A DNA stretch of 64,000 nucleotides from Apostichopus japonicus (taxonomy: Eukaryota; Echinodermata; Holothuroidea; Aspidochirotida; Stichopodidae), in contig NC_092569.1 in NCBI RefSeq assembly GCF_037975245.1, positions 36,514,168 through 36,578,167 on the forward strand, given 5' to 3'. The notes beneath the pieces were generated by a model. That model was given only the letters and a program-made list of their open reading frames with translations. It made no database searches and was not told the origin of the DNA. The stretch's first letter is position 1, and every line of letters starts with the position of its first letter. A program made the translations under genes and the position numbers. This document shows, one piece after another, positions 9,984-25,500 of this stretch.

Positions 9984-10120
9984 AACAGCAAAAATGACAA
10001 CCCCAATTAATTGCTCAATTTAACCCCGTGATAATTTTTGTGCCATCAAATAACCACATTAGGCGTATTTCGGCAGCGCCCTCACCGGCTCAATGCAAAG
10101 ATAGTGCTACACTAAATAAT
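9979..10120 (-). repeat. dispersed partial copy of the ~213-bp repeat family
   Basis: The minus strand shows GATGGCACAAAAATTATCAC, GGGGTTAAATTGAGCAATTA and TTGTCATTTTTGCTGTTTT in the same order as in the tandem copies at 14965-16040, preceded by a GAGGGCGCTGCC-like block. It abuts the broken 5' side of the older gypsy remnant. Confidence 0.75.
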
Positions 10121-10598
10121 TAAAACAGATGTGTTCAGTAATAGGTAAGCACTTTCCCCTAGACTCTAGGCTTAGAGGAGCAAAGCCGTTTCTACTCTAA
10201 ATTTTAGACACATGCCGTTAATGAATAAATCCAATGTTAACGAAAGTGCGATACCAAACGCCAGATGACCAGGATGTAGAGGTATGATGGGATGACTTAT
10301 CAAGCAACAGGAAGAAAATATAACCTCCGACATTTCCGTAAGTAATCAGAGCAAATCGTGGCTTCCATCTTCTTACTTTATCATGTCTATATCATTACGT
10401 GAAAAATCCCATACGGAATGAGCAGAGAAATGCATTTACTAAACCTGATATCACTTGGTAGCTAGTTTTTGCCTTTAATTTGTCTTAGTAAGGAATGTTT
10501 AAAGTTTACTGGTTTCATAGGAGATACATGCTTTTCCTAGATTGGGAGCGCTCAATCGCAAAAGTTGTACTAATTATAATTCATCTGAAATGTCGTTG

Positions 10599-10695
<97 letters not shown>

Positions 10696-10739
10696 TCTTA
10701 TTTTACTTTAAATTAACGAATAGTTACTGCTGCTATATC

Positions 10740-10805
<66 letters not shown>

Positions 10806-12994
10806 CATAGCAGAATGCAATGCTCTGATATACTGAAATGGACAGCGCCCTCTATTTTGTTTTTAGTGCTTTATGACCTTTTAAGTAGCCCCCCCCCCCC
10901 CCACACTAAACAAATTATCATTCCACATATGTTCAAAATAGCCGGCGGAACCTCAACATGAAGGTAGATTCTCCTTCTGATCAATTTTATGGTATTAGTG
11001 GTCTATTCTATTTTGTGCAGGATATGTATGGGGAAATTGCCGCCATTTTGGCCTAAAAAACATTAATGTGCAACATTGACGCTTAAGAACAACTGATTTT
11101 GGAAAATAATACATATTGCTAAGCAATTATAATGGGTTTCATGTAGAACCCGGGACTGTGCAACGAAAGTTAATTTTTAGATCACTTTTCCTACTTCGGC
11201 CCACGGCCTAATAGCGTCAACAATACTTTCCCGTAGTTAGGAGCTTCCATGATCAATAAACATACATAAGAAGTCAAAATATAAACTAAGCATCTGCGCT
11301 ATGTAGGGAGCTACCCCTTGTAGTATGTTGTATATATGGCCAGCGTTTTTAACCGAAAGAAAAACAACCGATTTGATTATCCCAAATGTAACAAAAACAA
11401 AACAATAATATCCCTTACATTCGATTATGACGGTAATTTAATGGCAAAATTGTTTAACCTTATTTGGCCTATATAGTACCTTGTTTACTCTGATGTCAAG
11501 TTTGCAACAAGCATCGTACATGTAGACACGCCGAATTCCTGTGTATTTCTACTCTAAAATTAACTTTATTCTTAAGATCGAAAATTACACTAAGAGGTAC
11601 TGTATTAAAAGCTACAATGAGGTCATCAAATATCAGCTGTCTTACAGGCAGGACTTCAGTTAAGACCAGTTTACTGGTCTAACCTGCAGGGTGGGTAGGA
11701 AAATATGTTTAAGAAGGTTTTCTTCATGCTAGTATAATGTTTATGGTAATTTGCTTTTCTCTTTTCACAAAGTATCTATCTTAACTATCTTCAAAGACTA
11801 TAGTTCTTTGCGAAGAATAATAACGATGGAAAAAAGAAGATCGTAGAATTTATGGAGGTGGTTTACATTATGCATTTATTTCATTTTTGGACTGCTTTGG
11901 GCCCTCCATCCTCATTCATCTTTCTGCACGGTTATTACATGGTATAATATCACAAAAAATACAACCAAAATGTTTGCTGTTTCTTAAATGTTATGCATTA
12001 TTTGACATCGGAATTTTACAACACCCCGTGTCAGGTTAGATTTAGTAAACTTAAAAAAACCCAGACACCCAAGTGAATATGTTTAATAATTTTTAACTTC
12101 CTCATCCAGCATGCTCTCGAGATGTGGTTTCAATAAGTATACCTGGATAGTTTGTGCCTGATTTTATGATGTGAGTATCCTCACAAGGTGTGCTACTGTA
12201 AATAATGCAGAAAAAAACAGCACCTAGAAGTTGAAACGAGTTTCATTTTGTGTAATGTACATAAAGCCAGAAACGTGCATGGCGTATGTGGCAGGAACTA
12301 ATTAAAGTAGTTGTACATAAATGCAACTGTAGCAAGCTTATTATTTCGTCGACTGTAACTTTCTTGAGTGTATGTGAGTATGTCTTTTTCATTTCATTTT
12401 CTGTCTATTACAAACTTACTACAGAATCTCTTTCTTTTGGAAGGTTTTGAAAAGTCACCTTTATTGAGGAATTTGGTCGTTGGTTTAGGGATGTATTTTG
12501 CAACCCCCCCCCCCCTCCCTCCCATATCTTTTTAAATTTACAGAAGAAAAATGACAAATGTAATCAACTACGACACTCATGCACTTCTAGACACCTACTT
12601 TAAAATGGAATGGGCTCAACATCCCCCACCTCCGAAAGCATGTTTGAAAACTAATTTTCACAGTGTTGTCTTCTTTTCCCCGACGGCTGCCCATAGGATG
12701 GTGTATGCAGATTATGTAGAAGACCGGCGGAGTAGTTCATGTTATGAAAGTTTTCACAACACTTTCACCGCATACATTTTGTATTAATGGTGTCATGAAT
12801 TAATTTGTGCCAATGCATCTCTAAAGAAAGTATGTTAAATTAGTAGTTACTTTACTTTAATATAAAGTGCACTTAATAACAAATTATTCTGAGTCTTAAT
12901 TTACTTTAAAATACACTCATCAGATACGGAAAAACATTCTACATATCCTGCGTAAATTTCTAATGATTTCATTAAATAGGAAATGCTGTATGAA
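10121..12994. other. intergenic, AT-rich, no gene seen
   Basis: This stretch holds two (AT)n microsatellites (10602-10693 and 10742-10807), a C-run at 10890-10903 and another at 12504-12515. Open frames are short and unconvincing. I see no splice-consistent exon with family resemblance and no tRNA. Confidence 0.5.
10602..10807. repeat. two (AT)n microsatellites
   Basis: There are pure TA dinucleotides over about 92 bp (10602-10693) and, after a 48-bp spacer, over about 66 bp (10742-10807) with a few ATAC interruptions. Such tracts can extrude cruciforms. No gene is nearby. Confidence 0.95.
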
Positions 12995-14320
<1,326 letters not shown>

Positions 14321-14735
14321 GGTTTATTCAGCCACATGCATAAAAATACAATGGAAATTGTTCAAAACACAAGAGCTCTAAAACAGACATGAAATTGAAA
14401 CGCAAAACGATGAAACACATATAAAAAGTGATATTGCATGAGTAATAAATACCGGTAGGTTATCGACAATGGTATAAAAACATTGCGATAAAAGTGACGA
14501 TGTAAAAAAGTACGAATGATAAGAAATATGTACGGCAAGAACCATAAAATGTATACTTGTACGATAAACAGAGCGCTAAGTCAATAAAACAGAATTCAGA
14601 ACAAATAAGACATAAGATACAGGGAGTGATAAATAAGTTAGCGACTATGATGCGCATTGAAAATCTTCACTGCAGATGGATAAAAACTGTTGGTAAAACG
14701 CTTCGAACCTCTAAAAGCTAGTAGCGCCCTCACTT
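14321..14735 (-). mobile_element. 5'-truncated LINE 3' end (CR1/L2 group)
   Basis: On the minus strand the last ~20 codons of a non-LTR reverse-transcriptase ORF are readable (RGSKRFTNSFYPSAVKIFNA, then HHSR and a stop at 14640-14638). A ~310-bp AT-rich 3' UTR follows, ending GGCTGAATAAACC at the start of the (TATC)n array. The C-terminal peptide has the same pattern as the end of the LINE in UCKL1 intron 4 ([16 protein letters not shown]). The element is truncated at about 14735. Confidence 0.72.
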
Positions 14736-14964
14736 AGAGGAAAAGTATTAAAATATAAATTCGTAGATCAATAAACAACAAAGACGATTGGGGCAATTTT
14801 CAAATCCACAGCTTTAGTTTTCAGGCAACTTCAAAGTGAACGGTTCCGATTAACCAATTTCGGTTAAACGCTGATAACTCCACAACGGTTCGTGATAGCA
14901 ATTTCTTAAACCGTTTCGAATAACTTATCTTTCAAACAACATAGTTAAGTCTCACAGCAATTAT

Positions 14965-16040
14965 GGGGGCTGTCATTGTTAATGTTTTCGTTCTGTAGTG
15001 TAGCATTTTTGCAACTAGCTGATGAGGACGCTGCCGGAATCCGCCTGCTGCTGATAGTAGACCCCCTTCGATTGTTATGAAATGTCATGAAAACGAGAAT
15101 GTCCTTTAAATGCATTGAGAATGGTCATTTGATGGCACAAAAATTATCACGGGGTTAAATTGAGCAATTAATGGGGTTGTCATTTTTTTCTGTTTTCGCT
15201 GTTTAGTGTAGTATTTTGGCAACTAACTGATGAGGGCGCTGCGGGAATCCGCCTGCTGCTGATAGTAGACCCCCTTCGATTGTCATAAAAAGTCATGAAA
15301 ACGAAAGAATAATGTCCTTTAAATGCATTGAGAATGGTCATTTGATGGCACAAAAATTATCACGGGGTTAAATTGAGCAATTAATAGGGTTGTCATTTTT
15401 GCTGTTTTCGCTCTTTAGTGTAGTATTTTGGCAACTAACTGATGAGGGCGCTGCGGGAATCCGCCTGCTGCTGATAGCAGACCCCCTTCGATTGTCATGA
15501 AATGTCATGAAAATGAGAGAATAATGTCCCTTTAATGCATTGAGAATGGTCATTTGATGGCACAAAAATTATCACGGGGTTAAATTGAGCAATTAATGGG
15601 GGTTGTCATTTTTGCTGTTTTCGTTCTTTAGTGTAGCTTTTTTAACTGAAGATGAGGGCGCTGTCGGAATCCGCCTGCTGCTGATAGTAGACCCACTTCG
15701 ATATTCATGAAGAGTCATGAACACGAAAGAATAATGGCCCTTACAGTCATTTAAGATTGTCATTCGATGGCACAAAAATTATGAAATTGAGCAATTTAAT
15801 GTGGGTTGTCATTTTTGCTATTGTTAAATATAGTCCTACTTTTGCATTGAGCGGATCAGGGGGTTACGGAACTTCTGCCTGCCGCTGGTAGTAGACCCAC
15901 TTCGATTGTCATGCAATGTCAACAAAACTAAAGAAAAATGTGCCTTACATACATAAATGATGGTCATTTAATTAGACAAAAATTGTGACATTGTTAAATT
16001 TACTTAGCAATTATTGGAAGTCCACAGTTTTTGCTGTTCT
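14965..16040. repeat. ~213-bp tandem repeat, about five copies
   Basis: Recurring blocks are GGCGCTGCGGGAATCCGCC, TGCTGCTGATAGTAGACCC, GATGGCACAAAAATTATCAC and AAATTGAGCAATTAATGGGG. The last recurs at about 15160, 15373, 15586 and 15788, giving a 213-bp period with one shorter copy. The two rightmost copies are more diverged. No open frame is conserved across copies. A partial unit lies at 9979-10120. Confidence 0.9.
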
Positions 16041-16505
16041 GCTTGATTCGGGTAGTATTAAGGTTTGTATTGAATCATTCGTGAAAAAGTCCCCTCCCCA
16101 CCCCTTCTCCACCTTGTCAATCCTGTGTACACCAGTATTGAGAATTGTAATTTGAATTGTTTGGACAATCAACGCACTTGCATAAATAGAAAACACGTTA
16201 ACGTGGACTCTTCCAAGTGTTACTGTATACTATCCTATATTACCCACTTTGCCTTCATCATTCACACGTTTTGTCACGTTACTGCCAGGTGATCGCATTA
16301 TACCTACTTTAGAGTATAATTTGCTGTTTGCTAGCTCTGTCGGCCAGGTTCAGTCCGGTGAATAATAGAAGGGGCTCTTGCATGGATGGAAACGGAAGTA
16401 CGTCACAGGTCAACTTATCTGTTCGAAACACCTTGGAACTAACCTCAGCCCGGTAGCAAGAAACACTTGGGAAACGATTGATTCCCATTTTGTGTGTAGC
16501 CAAAG
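16041..16505. other. PPIE upstream region
   Basis: The sequence 5' of the PPIE start shows no TATA box at an obvious distance. The bases before the ATG include an in-frame stop (tgtgtgTAGccaaagATGG), supporting the start chosen for PPIE. Nothing else recognisable. Confidence 0.35.
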
Positions 16506-19500
16506 ATGGCCAACCCAAATTCGAAGAGAATAGTTTATGTTGGTATGTTTCCTTCATTTTAGGGTTAAGTATCAATATCCTAATGGATTAAAGGATCTTT
16601 GTATGATGATGCAAGGGAATCGTTCTTTGACTGTAGTAGACCCAGATCATGCTGCAGAGGTGTATAGTAGTGTAACACACGTAGTAGTTCCGCGAACTCA
16701 CTTGCATGTTTTTTAATACGAAGTGATTATTCGCAGGGCAGGACGGCGAATAACGTACACAGACACCATATTCGCAGGGCTGTAACGATTTTGAAAATAG
16801 GTTTAGTATTAGGTTTTGCTATTGATACCAGTCAGTTTAGGGGCCGTGAAAAAGCCAACCTTTTGGGCCCAAATAGTCTTAGCCACTTCATAAGCTAATT
16901 TTTGGAACCCCAGCAATTCAATTTTAAAAGCTTTATTTTAAGGGAGCTTATCTTGGGATTCCCCAAAAGCCAATATTGCCTGAAAGCCAATATGGTCAAG
17001 GGTGTGACACCCCCCCCCCCTCCCACACCTTTACATGCAAATGAGCAGTCACTCTGCAAAAACAAAGGTGAAAATGAGGGATGACATTTTTTTTGTTGGC
17101 GGTACTAATGCTAGACTGGTTCAATCTTAAGGCCCTAGGCTCCCAAAACCAATCCTAACAGCATTAAGATAGGAATCCCAAAGGCCAATAAATTCCTCAA
17201 AATATAGAGGCTCCCAATTAAGACTCTCAAAAAGATAGGTGGTGCTCAAAAGCAAACTCGAATAGCCCCAAAAGTTACTGAGCCCGTTAACCCAGTCTAA
17301 GGCTGCCCAGTGAATAAGGTGTATGTGTCTGGCTATTCGCAGGGCAGCCCTGCAAATAAGATGCTTGTGTCTGGCTATTCACAGGGCTGCCCCTGCGAAT
17401 AAGGTGTATGTGTCTGGCTATTCGCAGGGCTGCCCTGTGAATAAGATACTTGTGTCCGGCTATTCGCAGGGCTGCCCTGTGAATAAGGTGTATGTGTCTG
17501 GCTATTCACAGGGCTGCCCTGCGAATAAGTCCCACCTTTTTAGTAGTGCTACATATAGCTACAGTACTACTACATTACGTCTAACTACCAGTGCTAGTAC
17601 CAGTACTGCAGAAATTTGGGCTAGCTAGTATGAGTTTGTATGTATATATGTATGTATATGTGATCTTCCCGCAAGCAGGAACTCGCGAAAGAAGCCATGG
17701 AGGCTTTTAGACTCGCAAGCTGACCGAAGCCAATCTCTCGGCACACATCCATTTAATGTCCATGTCGGGAGGTTGTTATTGAACAACACCCTTGCCAGAC
17801 GACACACATTGCTGTCGGCGGGGAATCGAACCGGGGATCTCATGACTGGGAGACGCCGGTGTTAACCACTAGGCTATACACTCCACCTAAGTTTAGCTTA
17901 GTGAATTCCAACAATCAGGAATCTTAGCAGAAGTAAATTTGGAACCCTATTCAGATAGAGACCGGGACTCTTATGATCACATTCTCCCATTTATGACAAT
18001 GATTACAATTTACTTCCAGCAACTTTGTACAAATACATGGTGTCATGAATGTTGAACAATGCATAAATGAATATTTTGATATGCAATACAAACTAGAAAG
18101 ACCGGTACAAAGAAGAACAAAATATTCATCATGATCATTTATGCAATACTTAAGCTATACAAATGCATGGAAAAGGAAAAATTTAAACTATAAGCATTTT
18201 AACTATAAGAATTGTCGTTGTTATTAATGAGAACTGTAATTGTGAAAAATGAGCATAGCCTAGGGCCTAGTGCTATTACTTCATAAAATCAAAATAAGTA
18301 ACAGATCTGATCTGTCATTCTCCAAATAATTGGAGAGTGACAAGATATTTATTGTTGGTGTAAAATCCCTAGTAATGGAGGACTCTGAGCAGTGACTTGA
18401 TACCCCTGTTGGGGAAGATGATGGATTTAATATAGCAAAGGCCTATTATGTCACACTTTCTCTATTTGGTGAGTTTTCAGAGATTTCCAAGGTGGGCATA
18501 TAATTGTTGCATCCATTACTGCTCTTCACTGCCACAGTGCCACTACATGTCCCTGTTTGATGGTTCAAGAGAGTGGACCTTGAGAACTTTGTAGCACTTT
18601 CTCAAATACAGAACTGAAGGACGTAAAACACCTCATTCAATACCACTGCTGTACAGCCATAGTAAATGAAACTCCTTTGAAAATGGCATTCTCAATCTCT
18701 GAATCTAAAAGTAGCAAACCCACAGAAGAATTCACTCAACAGCAATATTAAATAGATCAAGAGAATTTGGTAGTTGTTATTAATAAGTATAAACTTATCC
18801 TTATTGTTCATGTAACAGACCATCAATATATCTATGCCACACAACTGAACCTCAAGTGAATAGATTAATGTGGCAGATCTCAAAAGCAATATTTTCTCTG
18901 CGGATGTTTGGCTGTTCATTTTTTCTTGAAAGTGACTTCTCATTACACATTGTTTCCTGAAGGTATTATTTAAGTTACAAAATAATTGTTAAAATGTTCA
19001 CTTCATTATAGGTGGTCTCACGGAGGAAGTGGAGGAAAAGACTTTGCATGCTGCATTCATTCCATTTGGAGATATTCTGGACATTCAGATACCTCTGGAC
19101 TATGAAACTGAACAACACAGAGGTTTTGCATTTGTAGAGTTTGAGCTTGCGGCTGTGAGTAGACCAATTCAGTTATTTAGGTTTTTTAACCCAAAATGAC
19201 AACTTGCATAGCACCCTAGCCAAGGGTATTGTTTGTTGAACTTATCGTTCTATTGTTGTTACTGGTAGTTGTTAGAACTTTCTGCAAATAGTTCAATTTA
19301 ATTAAATATTTAGGTTTGGAATCACTGTTCAGTTTGCCTTCTACAGTACATTAGCAAATTAAAGTCCAGGGTTACAGGTAAACAGATATATTTAAGCACT
19401 TAAGTTTATCTAGTAAGAGAGGTAATTATTAGACACCAAACCAGCTGGCAGCACCCCCAGTAAAAAGTTCATTACATATTGAAAACTATAGCTACTGTAT

Positions 19501-22500
19501 AGACACTAAGAACTTGATACTGTAGCTGAGCTCTGCCCTCACCCTGGTGGATATAACTGTCCATGTTGTCCAACTTTACTAAATGTAGGATTCTTGATAG
19601 ATTTTTGCTCTTCCTTCACAGGATGCTGCAGCAGCCATTGACAACATGGTGAGTAAACTATTTTCTTTTCCATAATTTTATCTAAGAAATAAGTTTTTGT
19701 GTCACCAAATTATCTTATGAACTTGCATTTTATAATCTAATAGTATTTAACTGACACACTAGAATGTATAGATCCCATGTAGTACCACTTGCATAAAAGT
19801 AACATATTTGGATGTTGTTGTACTCCCTGTATGATTAAAGTTCATTTAAGCCAAACTCATCGAAACATCTTTAGAAAGTGTACAGTTGCTGAGGTATATG
19901 CAGACAAGTCTTGATATCTTGTACTTTAAATTTGTTTCTTAATACCTGGAATGATAGAATGATTCTGAGCTGTTTGGGAGGACCATCCGTGTCAACCTTG
20001 CTAAACCAATGAAGATCAAGGAAGGTGCCAATAAAGCAGGTATGTGTTACTTTATTTCAAGTGTGCCACCTTTAATATGAGGATAGTGTGGATAGATTTT
20101 TCCCCTTTTAGAACGTCCATGAATTTCTTCTTCAGTGAAATTTTGTTTGTGCATTGTTTTTGTTGGCACTTTTTCTAAAAGAGGCAAAAAAGTTAATGAA
20201 AATATATGACATCCTTTGCTGATGTATGGTTATAAGAATGCTTCCATATTGCTGTACTCTGCATGGGTTATTATCTTCATCCCTAATACAGTGTGAGGAC
20301 TGGTAGTTCACCATCCTCACTGATGAAAGACTGACTCTTTCATTTGATGTCACCATAGTGATAATGAAGTGTCACATATTTACTCCCATAAAGTATTGCT
20401 ATCCCAACTAACTGAAATGAACAGAAAATGTCAGAAATCCCTCCCATTTAGTATGATATCTCAACTAACTGAAATCAACATAAATCCCTTGCATTTATTA
20501 TGATATCCCAACTAACTGAAATGAACATAAATCCCTTGCATATAGTATGATATCCCAACTAACCGAAATAAACAAAAATCCCTTGCATTGTATGACGTCA
20601 TTTATCCTGATTTGTTGCGGACTGCCTGAATTAATTATTTTTTGCCTTTATCTGAAGTATGGGCTGATGATAATTGGCTCCAGAAGTATTCGGGAGCAAC
20701 TTTGAAGAAAGACAATGAAGTAGCAGCGGAGGAGGAGAAAGCAACAGAAAAGAGACCAGCAGAGGAGACTGAAGATAAGGTAACCATGGTAACCTTCCTA
20801 AGCATTCCACAGAGCTATAGGAGAGCTATTGGTGGAAAGGTTGCCTGAATCGCTATGCTAGGCACTTGTTAGTTATAATCATAATGATCATTGTGAGTGA
20901 AAATAGCATCAGTAATTTAATATGAAGAGAAAATGTTAAACAGTCAAGATACAAGACTCCTATAGAAAGTTTTTGACTGGGATGCACGGTGGTGAAAAAG
21001 GTTTTACTTATTTCCTGTCATTCAGTTGCTTATTACGGCTTGACATATGATAAAAAGTATTTATATATATTGTACAAATAAGGCAGATATTACACACTGA
21101 ATTTCCTATTAATCTATCATTTGCTTTTATTCATACTAAATATATTGCTTTCATTGGAAATACTTCATTTTTCTTCAAAGGAGACAATTAAACAAGAAGA
21201 AAAGTTAACACTTATTATTTTAACTTTGTTCTCAGACTGAAAATCCAGCCTTCAAGAGACCAAAAGCAAACCCCCATGTCTTCTTTGATATCAAAATAGC
21301 CGGCAAACTGGTTGGAAGGATAGTGATGCTCTTGAGGAAAGACTTAACCCCCAAAACAGCAGGTGAGACCAAACAAAATACACAATCAATTAGTTTTGTC
21401 ATCTGGAAAAAAATAGTGTACTTTACGGTTTTGTAGCCATGTTGTGTTACTTTTTGTGTTACTGTAACTTCATGTGAAAACATTAATCAAGTCACACCTT
21501 ATTTTGGGTATTTCTGTACTACAGTTTAGAGACAGGGTTTCAGGAATCAAAGCAATAGAACAGATATTGTATTACCAGTTATGCCAAATTTGTTGTCTTG
21601 TTTTCACCCATTATTGAGGAGACGGGAGAAGAGAGACACAGAAATCAAAACATATCTCATTATTTTCATTATGTAATTGTGTTCTTCATCTGGGAGTTAT
21701 TATGCATCAAATATTGGTGGTACAAACCAGGATAGAGTCACTTGATGAAACCCTTCCTCAGGACTGCTCCCAACTTCATAGTTATCCTCTGAAATCGATA
21801 CCACTCTCCCAATATATGAATGGACATAACTTCCAAAACATACATATACTCATCACATTCTGTGAATTTAATATGACAGTTGCTCTATATGAAAGATCAT
21901 TAAAGTTTCAAAACTACTTTACTGTAGATAAGCCGGTCTACAGAGACAGGAATCTAAGCAAAAGAACAGATATTGTATTACCAGATATGTCAAATGTTTT
22001 TCTTGTTTTCATCATTTTTGAGGTTACAGCATACAGAAGCTGACTTTTGTTTCATATGTCATTTAGAGTATTTGAATCTTTTTTTTTTTGGGGGGGGGAG
22101 GGGGGTTCGAATCTTGATAATCCACAAAAGTAGTTGTTATTGTGAGATATTGCAGGATACTTTCACAAATATTTCTTGTAGATTAGCAAAATAATACTCA
22201 TATTTTTTTCTTGTAGAAAATTTCCGCTGTTTGTGCACACACGAGAAAGGATTTGGGTACAAAGGCAGTACATTCCACAGAATCATTCCACAGTTTGTAT
22301 CCTTTGAGAAACTAAAAGAGAAATACTTGTAAAAAACTGCTATTTGTTGCAAAAAAACCTGTGAAGGAAATATCATGCCTTTGAAGAAAGTCCTGCTATT
22401 GTAGAAATGTCAGGCCCTTTAACTTTGAGCAACTAGTAAAGTTTAGTAATCCCCTTGCAAGAGTGGATTGACCCTAGACTTGTTACGTGCTGATACATGG

Positions 22501-25500
22501 CAAGATATTTCATACAAAAGTTGAAAAGTAAACCATTAAATTGAAACTTTAGATCTGGAAAGCCTTGTTCATCTAATTGGAGGCTGGGGTGAAAGCAGCT
22601 AGGTTTTTAACATGGTAACATTTTCCATTATGCACATAACACAGAATGCAAACTCTGGGCAGTTTATAAATATCATGACAGGTGTATCCATTCATCAGAA
22701 ATTCTGTAACTAAATAATTTCAAAGTAAGCATAGGCCTATAGGACACCTTGAAAGCAGACTTCCGTGTACATTGCATCTAATTTGGGGATGGAAATTTGT
22801 TTTATGGTCATGAATATGATAGGTTAATTAGCATCATCGGATTGCACTGTCTTGGCATTTGTATCGAAAAAGAAAATGTTTAAGATACCAGATTCAGTAT
22901 CTTTTACATTAAAACTAAGTTCTTATTTTTTAATTTTTAATAGCCCATCATGCTTTGTAGTGACAGTTTTGTTTACCTACGTATGTTATAAGCTTTATAC
23001 TGTCCTATTATTATGATTAACCTTTAAAAGGGTGACTCGGTTAGCCAAAGCTAATCTTCCCCGAGGCCCTAAAATACAATCAGTATAAAAAGAATAATAT
23101 TATAAAACAATAAACAAAGAGTAAGACTATTAAACATACAAATATACAACAGTAAATCACAAAACTGTAAAAATGGGTATAGAACATAAAAGCGTAATGA
23201 GATGATTAAGACTTGAAAAATTCATTGACTAAACGTTTAAAAATAGGTAAAGATTTGGCATGCTTGCATTCAGCTGGCAAACTATTCCATTCTTTGGCAG
23301 CTATGAAGGAAAATCTACGCTTGTGATATTCCGTTTTACCATCTTTCAGGTATAAGTTACTTTGGGTCGTGGATCTCAAATTGTGATTATGAATTTCGTG
23401 TGTAAAGTTGAATAATTGGGTTAGATAATTTGGGGAGAGGCCATTCATGGTCTTGTACATCATGATCAATCGTCGTATACGTATTTGCGTATCGACAGGG
23501 TGCCACTTTAGCATTTTAAATAATTCTGTCGAGCTTTCATATCTTCCCGAGTTCGTAATAATACGCGCTGCTGCTTTTTGCATATGTAACAACTTTTGTA
23601 AATCATTTGCTCCACACGTACCCCAGACTATACTACAATAATCTAGAATGGGTCGTACATACCCATTATAGAAGATAATTTTCGTATTTAAATCAATATA
23701 TGGCTGTATGCGTCTCAGTAAGGCAAGGCGATTTGAGACTGTTTTACAAACGTTGTCAACCTGAATATGCCAGGATAAATTGTTATTAATTTTTACACCT
23801 AATAGTTCTTCATATTTGACAGTCTTGAGAATTTTGCCCCCGAGTGTCACAGAAAGAGTATTTGCATTGTCAGGTAATGAAGCCAGTCTCTGACCAGATC
23901 CCATCAATAATACCTTCGTTTTAGTGGTGTTGATTGCCATTTTATTTCGGTCACACCAGGCACTAACTTTTTCCATGTCTCTTTGCAATTTGTTATTCAA
24001 GTTAATGGTAGATGTATCACTGGCATAAAATGTTGTGTCGTCAGCATACATATCCGCTGAACAATATTCCAAAGTGAGATCGATATCATTAATATAAATT
24101 AAGAACAAAAGTGGACCAAGAATGCTTCCCTGGGGTACACCACATGCAATTCGTCTTGAACTCGATAAAACACCATTTAAGTATGTGCATTGACTTCTAT
24201 TAACTAAATAGGATTTGAACCAGTTAATTGCTTTATTCGATACACCATAAATACGTAGTTTCGTTACCATAATCTCGTGGTTTACCAAATCGAATGCCTT
24301 ACTGAGGTCTAAGAAAACAGTTCCCAAAATATACCCCTTATCAATAGATTCCATCCACTGATCCACAACCTTCAATAGCGCCGTTTCGCATGAATGCTTT
24401 TCCCTGAAACCCGACTGTGTATTACGTAAAAGGTCAAACTTATTCAAATGCTTACTGAGGGCTAGGTGGACATGTTTTTCAATTATTTTTGAGAGAATTG
24501 GTAAAATTGCAATAGGTCTGTAGTTCGATAAATCATGGCGGGATTCCGTTTTAAAACTCGGAATAACCTTAGCTTCCTTCCAGTTACATGGAAATACTTC
24601 AGTATCAATGCTTTGATTTATTATTCGTGTAATACTGGGAGTAATTTCAATTGCACTTATCTTTAATACATGCGCACTTATTTCATCGAGACCGGTCGCT
24701 TTGTTAGGGTCAAGCGACTGCAGATACTTCAAAACATACTGTTCAGTTACTCTTGGGATATTAAATGTCTCCCCTTGTGGTAATTTGGCGTTTACATACT
24801 TCCTAACGTCAGGGAAAGTATCACAGTTGTTGTGCTGGTTGTTAACTAGGTAAGTTTGACACACTTCAATAAAATATTTATTGAAGGCTTCCACAATATC
24901 ACGCGTGTCTGTTATTATTTTTCCATCCACTTTTAAAATATTGGGACTGTGGTTAATAACCATTCCAGTGTTGTTCGATTGCGCATCTCTCAGAACTTTC
25001 CAGATGGCTTTGGAATCGCCTTTGTTGGAAGCTATAGCTTCTTTGAAATAGTTTTGTTTGGCTGCACGTATCATACAAGTCACTTTATTGCGCCAAAATC
25101 GATACGCAGTAGGATCCTTGATCTTTGTTCGGTCCCTCATTTTAATTGCATTGTTAATATCTTTATTGAACCACCTCGGTTGTTTCTCACGTTTGACCCT
25201 TTTTGCTTTCTTGGGAGCATGCAAATTCAAAACATTAATGAAGTTCTCATGCCAGCATGACAGAGATTTATCAACATCACATTCATGGGGGAGGGGCCCT
25301 ATTGGTAGCATGTTTCTCAAATCTGATTTGAAAGCAGCAGTATCAATTCGATCTATGGCTCTATACTTAAAGCTTCGATGTGATTTATTTCTTATTACTT
25401 TATTGTTCAGTCGCCAAGTGAAGAAAATAGGGAAATGATCACTCAGACGTATTTGGGGCACGATTGTGTTCATCAATCGACTTTCATTTGTGGTATAAAC

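Noticed and set aside
17822-17884. tRNA gene on the minus strand
   Set aside because: A and B boxes are present but the acceptor stem does not close and a longer tail follows, so I call it a SINE.
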